Positions 15,901 to 21,814 of a stretch of 21,814 nt of DNA are shown here, in pieces (position 1 is the first letter of the stretch; every line of letters starts with the position of its first letter). Made by a program: the position numbers and the translations under genes. A model generated the notes under the pieces. That model saw nothing but the letters and a program-made list of their open reading frames with translations. It was not told the DNA's origin and made no database searches. The stretch spans positions 1 through 21,814 of the forward strand of contig PBSR01000091.1 in NCBI GenBank assembly GCA_002726335.1, written 5' to 3'. Source of the stretch: Gemmatimonadaceae bacterium. Its GTDB lineage: Bacteria > Latescibacterota > UBA2968 > UBA8231.

Positions 15901-18900
15901 TCCTTGAGCCAGATCGAAGGGCTCAGCTGCGTGGCGAAGGGCCAACTCGCGGGCGCGGGCCTCTGGATCTGCTTCCGAGGATAGATCCACCCACTGCGAT
16001 ATGGTTTCGGCGGGGGCATCAATCCGTTGCCTGGGACCATCGTCAACCAGGGTGAATCTCGTCTGCAGAGATTCGTGGCGGCCCACGGCCTCCTCGAGTG
16101 AGTGTGTCAGCGCCCGTCGATCGAGGGGACCATCCAGCACCAGGGACGCGGGCATGTTATAGGCCGATGACGTTGCCTCGATCTGCGAGAGGATCCACAA
16201 CCGGCGTTGTGCATGAGACAGGGGGTAGTCGGCCGCTCCTTCGACGGGTGTGATCTCGTCGGTTTCGCCGGTCTCCATTTCCTGCAGGCGTGCGGCCAGT
16301 TCGTCGATCGTCGGCAGATCGAAGAGCTCTCGGAGGGGAATCTCGACACCGAAGTCGCGGCGGATCCGGCTGGCTACCTGTGTCGCCCTCAGACTGTGCC
16401 CGCCCAGATCAAAGAAATTGGCGCCGATATCGGGTGACTCGATGCCCAGAACCTCAGTCCAGATTTCTGCCAATCTGCGTTCGGCGGCCGTACTCGGTGG
16501 ACGGCGATCGGCCGTGTTCATGGTGGGCCCGCCCACAGGGGCGGGCAGTGCATCTCTGTCGATTTTGCCTGCCGGTGTGACGGGCATACTCGATCGCAGG
16601 ATGAAGTCAGAGGGCACCATGTAGTTGGGCAGTCGATCTCGCAGCCACTGTCTGAGCTGAGGATGCATCCGCTGTGCCAGTTGCTCTTGCAGGGGATTGC
16701 TGGCGCAGTGCACGTCTGCTCGCCCCTGTTCGGGGATGGGCATGGCGAACAGTGGTCGTTCGCCGTGCCCGGTTTCGGTGCGAACCAAGAGCGCGTCCAG
16801 TGATCCATCCTCGCCCGATCTTGCCATGCTCAGCAAGACCGTGTAGGGAAGATCCGCTTCCAGTGACCACAAGTCTTCGGGCTCGATGCCTGATGTTTCC
16901 AGGCGTGACAGAGCCGCCACGAGGCTGGACTTGTCCGGATGGGTCTGGCATGAGTGCATCAGATGCAGACTCCGTCGCGCCTCCTCCACCCGGGCATTGC
17001 GGATGCCGTGCACGGCCAGCAGGGCCGGCTGCTCGCGACGCAGCAATGCTGCAAGACCATCGACACTGTGTTCGTCGTGCCCCCAGTCGTGCCACGCGAC
17101 GTCCGGTATCTCGGGCCGTTCCTGATCCAGGTGGATGAGCACGTCGTAGCGAAAGCGAGTCATCTCATTCTGCGTCTTGCCGCGTTTAGGGAGGATCTCG
17201 ACATGACTGATCCTCTTGAGCCGCCGCGCGAGGGAGAGGAAGAATTCTGGATCGATGGCCAGTTCCTGCTCGGTGTCTACACGTTGCATGCTGCGGGTCA
17301 GCAGGTCAGCCGTCGAGTCATCGTTCTCGCCCTTGAACAACTGTACCGACGCGTGGAATGATTCGAGCAGACCGAGGGCGCGGACATCACCGACGAAGAT
17401 GGAGCCACCCTCCGACAAGAGGGGCATGAGGGACTCAAGGACCTGAACCAGATACTGGATCCCGGGGAAATACTGGACCACCGAGGCTAGGACCACGCTG
17501 TCGAAGGAGTCTGGTTCGAAGCCGGCCAGATCGTGGGCGGGGCGTCTCATCAGCGTCGCACCCTCAAGCCCGGGGGTACGAGCGCGCAGCTCGGGGCGGG
17601 TCTGCAGAGAGATGAGCTGCTCGATGGCGACGGCGGACAGGTCGGTCCCCGTGTAGGAATCGCAGTGTGGCAACAGAGGAAACATCAGCAGACCCGTGCC
17701 GCAACCGATCTCCAGTAGTCGCCCCGGATTTAGTGAGCGGATACGCTCGACAGTGTGCCTAACGTATTGCTCCATATCGGGGGTCGGCAGGGGAGCGCCG
17801 GTGTAATTGCTGTCCCAGCCGATGGTGTTGAAGGTTGGGTCGTGATCGGCGGGAGCGCTCTGGTAGCTGTTCTCGTGCAGTTGCTTCCACAGCCGGATCT
17901 GTTCCTCGCGCAGGGAGGCGAGCGCTTCCTGGGTTGGTGCTGAGGTCAACTCGGGGACACAGTAGGCCGACAGTCGCCGTTCCCCGGATTCATCCTCGTG
18001 CACCGCAACAGCGGCCTCCCGCACCATTGGGTGATCGGTGAGGATCGACTCGATCTCCCCCAGCTCGATCCGGAATCCTCTGATCTTGACCTGCGTATCG
18101 AACCGCTCCACATACTCGAGGGTGCCATCGGGTCGCCAGAGACCGCGATCACCGGTTCGGTAAAGAACCGCATGATGCTCTCCTGCCGTACCCGCCGGCC
18201 GGTGGGGGTTGAGCACGAAGCGGTCTCGGGTGTGCTTCTCATCCTGCCAGTATCCGAGCCCGACACCGACACCGGATACGCAGATTTCTCCGGGGACACC
18301 GATCGGTACGAGGTTCAGCTGTGCATCGAGCACATAGTGGGTCATGTTCGGGATCGGCGTGCCGATCGGTACAGAGCGGCGATCGGCGGGCAGCTTGGCC
18401 GACAGAACATGCTGGCACGTATCATCTGCCGCCTCGGTAGGGCCATAGGCATTCACCACACGCACATCGGGGTAGGTGTCCAGCCACAGGTTGACGACGG
18501 GCACCGGAACGGCCTCTCCCGTCACCATGGCCCATTCCAGATCGGGCAGGGAGCGCTCAGGCGCCGGCAATGTTCTGGCATGGGTCAGCAGTTCCTGCAG
18601 CAGCACCGGCACCAACTCGATCAGCGTGATCCCTTCCGCCTGGATCAACCTGAGAAGCTGCACGGGGTCGCAGACGGTCTCGTAGTCGGCGATGACCGTA
18701 CGACCTCCCTTGAGCAGAGGACTGAGAAACTGCCAGACCGAGATGTCAGAGGATGCCGGGGCACTCTGGAGAAAGGCCGTATCGGCATGGAATTCGAGCA
18801 GATCGAATTCTGCGAAGATGTGATTCACGGCGCCATCATGGCGTACCATCGCCCCGCGCGGCGAGCCGGTGGAGCCGGAGGTGTACAGCATGTAGGCCGG

Positions 18901-21814
18901 ATCGCGAGGGGTGCTGACATGATCCGGATCGTGGGTGGGACAGTCGCCCAACCGCTCGGCATCGAGCAGGACGAGTTGGAGGGGGCTGTCCCCCTTTGCC
19001 GCCCATTGGTGGTGTTCAAGGAAGTTCGACCGAGTGATCAGATGGTCGACCTGGCTGTCCTTGAGCATGTGACGAATCCGGTCTTCCGGATACTGAGCCT
19101 CCATCGGGATGAACGCGCCACCGGCTTTGAGAATGCCGAGCATGGCGGCGAGGAAATCAATTCCCCGCGGCTCCAGGATCGCCACGAATTGGTTCGGCTG
19201 CAGATCCTTCGCGCGTAACGACCAGGCGATCTGATTGGCCCTTGAATTGAGCCCGGCATACGAAATCGTCACGCCATCGTAGCTGGCGGCCACCCGATCG
19301 GGGTGGCGTCGCACGTTCTGCTCGAACAGGTCATGCAGTGTGCGATCCAGCGGATATGATCGTTGCGGACCGGCGAACTCAACGAGCAACCGATGTTCTT
19401 CATTGGCGTCGATCAACGACAGTTCGGCGAGTCGGGCCGAGTCGTGATCACCAATGCGGGCCAGAAGGGTGATGAAGTGGCCGCTCATGCGCTGGATGGT
19501 GGATTCATCGAAGAGGTCGGTGCTGAACTCGAAGATCCCCAACAGGCCCTGATCGTTCTCCCACATGTCGAGCACGATGTCGAACTGTGCCGCCGTCCGC
19601 TTCAGATCGAGGCTTGAGAACGAGAGGCCCGGCATCGCCAGATCCTCCTCCGGCGCATTCTGCAGCGCAAACATGACCTGAAAGAGGGGATTGCGGCTCA
19701 GATCGCGCTCCGGCTGCAGCGTGTCGACGAGTTTCTCGAAGGGATAGTCCTGGTGGGCGAATGCATCCAGACAGACCCGTCTGACCCTGGCGACCAACTC
19801 CCTGAAGGGAGGGTCACCCGACAGGTCGGTTCGCAGGGCGAGGGTGTTGACGAAGAAGCCGATGAGAGATTCCACATCGTCCCGGTTACGATTGGCGATA
19901 GGTGAACCAACGACGATGTCTTCCTGATTCGTGTACCGGTAGAGGAGCAGATTGAAAGCGGCCAGCAGCACCATGTACATCGTCGCATCCGTCTGCTGGC
20001 ACAGGTGGCGCAGACGGTCCGTAGTTTCGGTGTCCACCAGGAATCGTACAGAGCTACCGCGAAAGGATTGAGCCGGTGGGCGCGACCGGTCGGTAGGGAG
20101 TGACAACTCTGCCGGGAAGTCACGCAGGTGCTCGCGCCAGTGTGCGAGTTGAGCGGCCGCTTCATGGCCGGTGAACCACGCCCGCTGCCATGCGGCAAAA
20201 TCTGCATACTGAATCGAGAGTTCCGGCAGGTGCACCGGCTGGTCAGTTGTGAGGTGCTTATAGTGGCCGACCAGTTCACGCACGAGAACGCCCAGGGACC
20301 AACCATCTGACACGATGTGATGCATGGTCACAAGAAGGACGTGCGCATCAGTGCCGGTGATCAGCAGTTTAGCGCGCAGCAGGGGAGCCTGTCCCAGGTC
20401 GAAGACGGTCCGAGCCTCTTCGGAGGCCCTGTTCAGGATCTCATCATCGATGCTGTCGGCATGGCGCAGGTCCTGTACGAGAATCGGCGTGTCGACGTGT
20501 TGGAGAAGTTGAGCCTGTGCCTGCCCGTCTCTCTCCACAAAACAGGTTCGAAGGATCTCATGCCTTTCGATCAGGGCATTGAAGCTGGCTTCCAGTGCCA
20601 TTATATCGAGGCAGCCACTGATGCGATGGGCGAAGGCAACATTGTAGAAGGGATTGTCGGGTTCGAGGCGATAGAGGAACCACAGGCGTTCCTGCGCGAA
20701 GGAGAGTTCGGGAGCCTGATCTGCTTTCTCGATGCGTGCCGTTGCCGGCGACGAGGGCAACGGCTGCCCGGCTGCGAGCCGGTCGATGTGTGCGCTCAAG
20801 GCGCGGATCGTGGCGTGGCGAAACAGATCGTGAATCGGCATGTCCAGTTCGAAATGCTTCCTCACCCGTGACACGACCTGGGTGGCCCGCAGTGAGTTGC
20901 CGCCAACGTCGAAGAAGCTGGCGTCGATGCTTCCGATGGCGCGGCCCAGCACCTCCTGCCATATTTGGGCTAACCTGCGTTGAGTGGCACTGGAAGGCGG
21001 CGCGTCCTCGACGGTTGCCAGTGCCACCGGGGCAGGAAGACGCTCTCGATCCACCTTGCCGTTGTGGGTGAGCGGCAGTTCCTCGATAACGGTCAGGTAG
21101 GCGGGCACCAGGTGAGGGGGGAGCTGCTGATCCAGTTCTTCACGCAGCCTGTCAATCAGTTCGCGGTCCTTCCACTGCGAACCTGAAGGATCGGTCTCGC
21201 GAACGACGTAGGCGGCCAATTCCTTGTCAGTGAACTCCTGCCGTGGGATCACGATACATTCCCGCACCTGAGGGTGTCCGGTCAGTACTGACTCGATCTC
21301 GCCAGGCTCCACCCGGAAGCCACGGATCTTCAACTGATCGTCCAGTCTTCCCAGAAATTCGATGGTCCCGTCTTCCAGATAACGGGCGCGGTCACCCGTC
21401 CGATACAGCCGCGCTGCCGGATCGCCCGAGAAGGGATCCTGGATCAGGGCCTGTTGGCTCAGGTCCGCATGATTCCGGTAGCCAAGGAACAATCCATCGC
21501 CACCGGTCAGCAGTTCACCCGGCACACCAGGGGGCACGAGGCGCAGATTCTGGTCGACGATGTAAACGCGAGTGTTGGAGATCGGCCGTCCGATAGGGAT
21601 CGACCGACCTGTCCAGTCCTGTGGCGGAATGGTGTAGCAGCAGGTGAAGGTCGTGTTCTCTGTCGGACCGTAGCCATTGATCAGACGCGTGTCGGGCAGG
21701 CCCTCCAGTGCCTTCTGCACGTGAGGCACAGACAGAACATCTCCGCCGGCCAGCAGATGACGCAGGCTGCGCAGGTCCTGGATCCTCTCGTCCACCATGA
21801 GATTGAAAAGACCC
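13000..21814 (-). CDS. Multimodular NRPS, 5' end outside window: A(partial)-PCP-C-A[N-MT]-PCP-C-A(Thr)-PCP
   Basis: Cytosolic NRPS loading about three residues and passing the chain to the PKS encoded next. The frame stays open to the right edge; the first visible ATG (21798) is inside an A domain and is not the start. Residues count from codon 21813: A1 remainder 1-258 (A10 NGKVDR near 251); PCP1 about 272-342, Ser307; C1 about 365-800, HHIVSDG at 498; A2 from about 830, SGSTG near 979, with an N-methyltransferase between A8 and A9 (GCGTG 1370-1374) and A10 AGKIDR near 1745; PCP2 Ser1807; C2 with HHIVGDE at 1993; A3 SGSTG near 2474, A10 NGKLDR near 2815; PCP3 Ser2872; tail 2909-2937. Pocket codes: A1 ends LGGTFK (fits Val), A2 DIWEMTADDK (unassigned), A3 DFWNIGMVHK (Thr). 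The family and domain order are certain; the Val call is tentative. No epimerisation domain is present. The stop lies 6 bases before the PKS start. Confidence 0.97.
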   Translation of the reverse strand, partial: GLFNLMVDERIQDLRSLRHLLAGGDVLSVPHVQKALEGLPDTRLINGYGPTENTTFTCCYTIPPQDWTGRSIPIGRPISNTRVYIVDQNLRLVPPGVPGELLTGGDGLFLGYRNHADLSQQALIQDPFSGDPAARLYRTGDRARYLEDGTIEFLGRLDDQLKIRGFRVEPGEIESVLTGHPQVRECIVIPRQEFTDKELAAYVVRETDPSGSQWKDRELIDRLREELDQQLPPHLVPAYLTVIEELPLTHNGKVDRERLPAPVALATVEDAPPSSATQRRLAQIWQEVLGRAIGSIDASFFDVGGNSLRATQVVSRVRKHFELDMPIHDLFRHATIRALSAHIDRLAAGQPLPSSPATARIEKADQAPELSFAQERLWFLYRLEPDNPFYNVAFAHRISGCLDIMALEASFNALIERHEILRTCFVERDGQAQAQLLQHVDTPILVQDLRHADSIDDEILNRASEEARTVFDLGQAPLLRAKLLITGTDAHVLLVTMHHIVSDGWSLGVLVRELVGHYKHLTTDQPVHLPELSIQYADFAAWQRAWFTGHEAAAQLAHWREHLRDFPAELSLPTDRSRPPAQSFRGSSVRFLVDTETTDRLRHLCQQTDATMYMVLLAAFNLLLYRYTNQEDIVVGSPIANRNRDDVESLIGFFVNTLALRTDLSGDPPFRELVARVRRVCLDAFAHQDYPFEKLVDTLQPERDLSRNPLFQVMFALQNAPEEDLAMPGLSFSSLDLKRTAAQFDIVLDMWENDQGLLGIFEFSTDLFDESTIQRMSGHFITLLARIGDHDSARLAELSLIDANEEHRLLVEFAGPQRSYPLDRTLHDLFEQNVRRHPDRVAASYDGVTISYAGLNSRANQIAWSLRAKDLQPNQFVAILEPRGIDFLAAMLGILKAGGAFIPMEAQYPEDRIRHMLKDSQVDHLITRSNFLEHHQWAAKGDSPLQLVLLDAERLGDCPTHDPDHVSTPRDPAYMLYTSGSTGSPRGAMVRHDGAVNHIFAEFDLLEFHADTAFLQSAPASSDISVWQFLSPLLKGGRTVIADYETVCDPVQLLRLIQAEGITLIELVPVLLQELLTHARTLPAPERSLPDLEWAMVTGEAVPVPVVNLWLDTYPDVRVVNAYGPTEAADDTCQHVLSAKLPADRRSVPIGTPIPNMTHYVLDAQLNLVPIGVPGEICVSGVGVGLGYWQDEKHTRDRFVLNPHRPAGTAGEHHAVLYRTGDRGLWRPDGTLEYVERFDTQVKIRGFRIELGEIESILTDHPMVREAAVAVHEDESGERRLSAYCVPELTSAPTQEALASLREEQIRLWKQLHENSYQSAPADHDPTFNTIGWDSNYTGAPLPTPDMEQYVRHTVERIRSLNPGRLLEIGCGTGLLMFPLLPHCDSYTGTDLSAVAIEQLISLQTRPELRARTPGLEGATLMRRPAHDLAGFEPDSFDSVVLASVVQYFPGIQYLVQVLESLMPLLSEGGSIFVGDVRALGLLESFHASVQLFKGENDDSTADLLTRSMQRVDTEQELAIDPEFFLSLARRLKRISHVEILPKRGKTQNEMTRFRYDVLIHLDQERPEIPDVAWHDWGHDEHSVDGLAALLRREQPALLAVHGIRNARVEEARRSLHLMHSCQTHPDKSSLVAALSRLETSGIEPEDLWSLEADLPYTVLLSMARSGEDGSLDALLVRTETGHGERPLFAMPIPEQGRADVHCASNPLQEQLAQRMHPQLRQWLRDRLPNYMVPSDFILRSSMPVTPAGKIDRDALPAPVGGPTMNTADRRPPSTAAERRLAEIWTEVLGIESPDIGANFFDLGGHSLRATQVASRIRRDFGVEIPLRELFDLPTIDELAARLQEMETGETDEITPVEGAADYPLSHAQRRLWILSQIEATSSAYNMPASLVLDGPLDRRALTHSLEEAVGRHESLQTRFTLVDDGPRQRIDAPAETISQWVDLSSEADPEARARELALRHAAEPFDLAQGPVLRLSVLKLAPERHVLLFNMHHIVGDEWSLKILVADIGTLYEAICRDLPPQLHSLRIQYKDYACWQTDRLTAGDEETARAFWLSQFQQEPDALQLPTDMPRPAIKTYGGHTVTHWLGAETTDKLRAFGQQCGASLFMGLVACVNVLLHRHTGQQDITVGLPTAGRSHTDLEGLVGYFINTLPLRLRIDPTGSLQDFLCLTSERVTACLEHQMYPVDRVIDELNLQRDPSRNPLFDVTVTLQNVESYELSLPGISVSPFVEDYDMSKFDLSFSFEEAGSDLRLDITYNSDLFLPDRVARMAHQYERIVRGLLQDPLQSVAQLDILPPTERQQALQWCDRPVVEPSTTPTLPAWFEHQASLNPDRIAVVDSGAETRQLTYAELNEQANRLARSLRTRGVQTGERVGLYMNRGVDVVVSILGILKAGAAYVPLDPMYPAERVRFMIQDAELSHLVTQADLVTQIDVGAVEILDLAEDAHAILACSSGNLGAHAHSHDPAYVIYTSGSTGQPKGVVVTHANVTRLFHSTRNLFDFSNSDVWTLFHSYSFDFSVWEIWGALLYGGRLVVVPQELSRSPGDLLDLLAREKVTVLNQTPSAFHQLITADTDTDSAHELALRYVIFGGEALDCERLRPWFDRRGDSHPELVNMYGITETTVHVTYRPIRLSDLDQRASLIGPPLPDLRLYIVDDHGQPSPLGVPGEIWVGGDGVAQGYLHREQLTSEKFTIDPFRPGGQDRVYRSGDLGRLRPDGDIEYLGRIDSQVQVRGFRVELGEIEARLAMHPLVREAIVIADQQEPATRLVSYCLTATSQRPGLSDLRRFLTSHLPAYMVPSHFVFLDAFPLTINGKLDRARLPAPDGVTDPEKVYVAATNQTERMIAVAFANVLGVEQVSRDGNFFDLGAHSMSIITVHRQLQQEHGVELSIITFYEYPTVASLAMHLSSEEQEDDDGREVTDRAALRLRARRRRRG
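13003..13047 (-). other. Arginine-rich C-terminal tail of the first NRPS, putative docking segment
   Basis: The last 15 residues read DRAALRLRARRRRRG. They follow an acidic stretch (SSEEQEDDDGRE) directly after PCP3. From memory, basic tails of this kind recur on carrier proteins that hand over to a separate PKS protein. The PKS downstream has almost no N-terminal extension before its KS (about 8 residues), so the contact surface would be the KS itself. A docking role is inference. Confidence 0.5.
16750..17930 (-). other. N-methyltransferase domain embedded in the A2 adenylation domain
   Basis: About 390 residues sit between A8 (KIRGFRIELGEIE) and A9/A10 (LPNYMVPSDF, then AGKIDR). This is the known location of NRPS N-methyltransferase insertions. 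The block opens with RLWKQLHE and a DPTFNTIGWDSNYTG segment, both usual in this family, then the SAM-binding motif LLEIGCGTGLL (E1368, glycines 1370, 1372 and 1374 of the visible protein) and an acidic TGTDLS strand end. It should transfer methyl from SAM to the alpha-amino nitrogen of the residue loaded on PCP2, giving an N-methylated peptide bond. Boundaries are approximate. Confidence 0.93.

Noticed and set aside
17998..19218. A 406-codon open frame on the plus strand opposite the A2 domain
   Set aside because: It is antisense to a fully conserved adenylation domain and its translation is low-complexity and Arg/Gly/His-rich without any motif.
21796..21798. ATG at 21798 as the start of the first NRPS
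   Set aside because: Codons before it continue the conserved A-domain sequence (GLFNLMVDE) to the window edge, so it is an internal methionine.
1..21814. Thioesterase, terminal reductase or epimerisation domain
   Set aside because: Each protein was followed to its end; carriers are followed only by linkers or tails, and no C-like domain of the epimerase type follows a PCP. Chain release must lie outside the window.
1..21814. CRISPR arrays, insertion sequences, tRNA or rRNA genes
   Set aside because: The window is filled by coding sequence with gaps of 10 bases or fewer; the only similar segments are homologous A, C and PCP domains, expected in an NRPS.

Overview
The window is an internal slice of a large hybrid non-ribosomal peptide synthetase / polyketide synthase (NRPS-PKS) locus. 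Every supportable gene lies on the minus strand, so transcription and assembly run from high to low coordinates. Four megasynthase genes follow each other with gaps of 10 bases or fewer, which fits one polycistronic, translationally coupled operon. Both edges cut through genes: the first NRPS continues past position 21814 and the last continues past position 1. No promoter, terminator, thioesterase, epimerisation domain, transporter, regulator, RNA gene, mobile element or CRISPR array is visible. GC is roughly 60% judged by eye on samples, not computed. A TubC_N docking domain and a hybrid-type KS are typical of myxobacteria, some gammaproteobacteria, cyanobacteria and uncultured producers; I cannot name the organism.

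Layout in order of synthesis. (1) 21814-13000: NRPS with domains A(partial)-PCP / C-A[N-methyltransferase]-PCP / C-A-PCP, ending in an arginine-rich tail. (2) 12993-5314: one-module PKS, KS-AT-KR-DH-ER-carrier, in which a C-methyltransferase sits inside the catalytic fold of the ketoreductase. (3) 5312-1872: NRPS, TubC_N-C-A-PCP. (4) 1861 to beyond 1: NRPS with a short N-terminal extension, C, then the first part of an A domain.

Specificity pockets were read by eye by aligning to the PheA ten-residue code. The third A domain gives DFWNIGMVHK, the canonical threonine code. The A domain of gene 3 gives DILQLGLIWK, the canonical glycine code. The truncated first A domain shows only the last six positions, LGGTFK, which fit valine. 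The N-methylating A domain gives DIWEMTADDK, which I cannot assign. The AT has the HAFH malonyl signature, so a methyl branch would come from the C-methyltransferase.

If the line is colinear and every reductive domain works, this segment builds ...(Val?)-(N-methyl-X)-[Thr extended by one alpha-methylated, fully reduced C2 unit]-Gly-(next residue).... The threonine-derived block would be a 4-amino-5-hydroxy-2-methylhexanoyl (gamma-amino acid) unit. Protein hand-offs look adapted to each partner: a basic tail and KS-facing carrier at the NRPS-to-PKS step, an acidic PKS C-terminus meeting a TubC_N domain at the PKS-to-NRPS step, and an acidic tail meeting a short charged extension at the last step.
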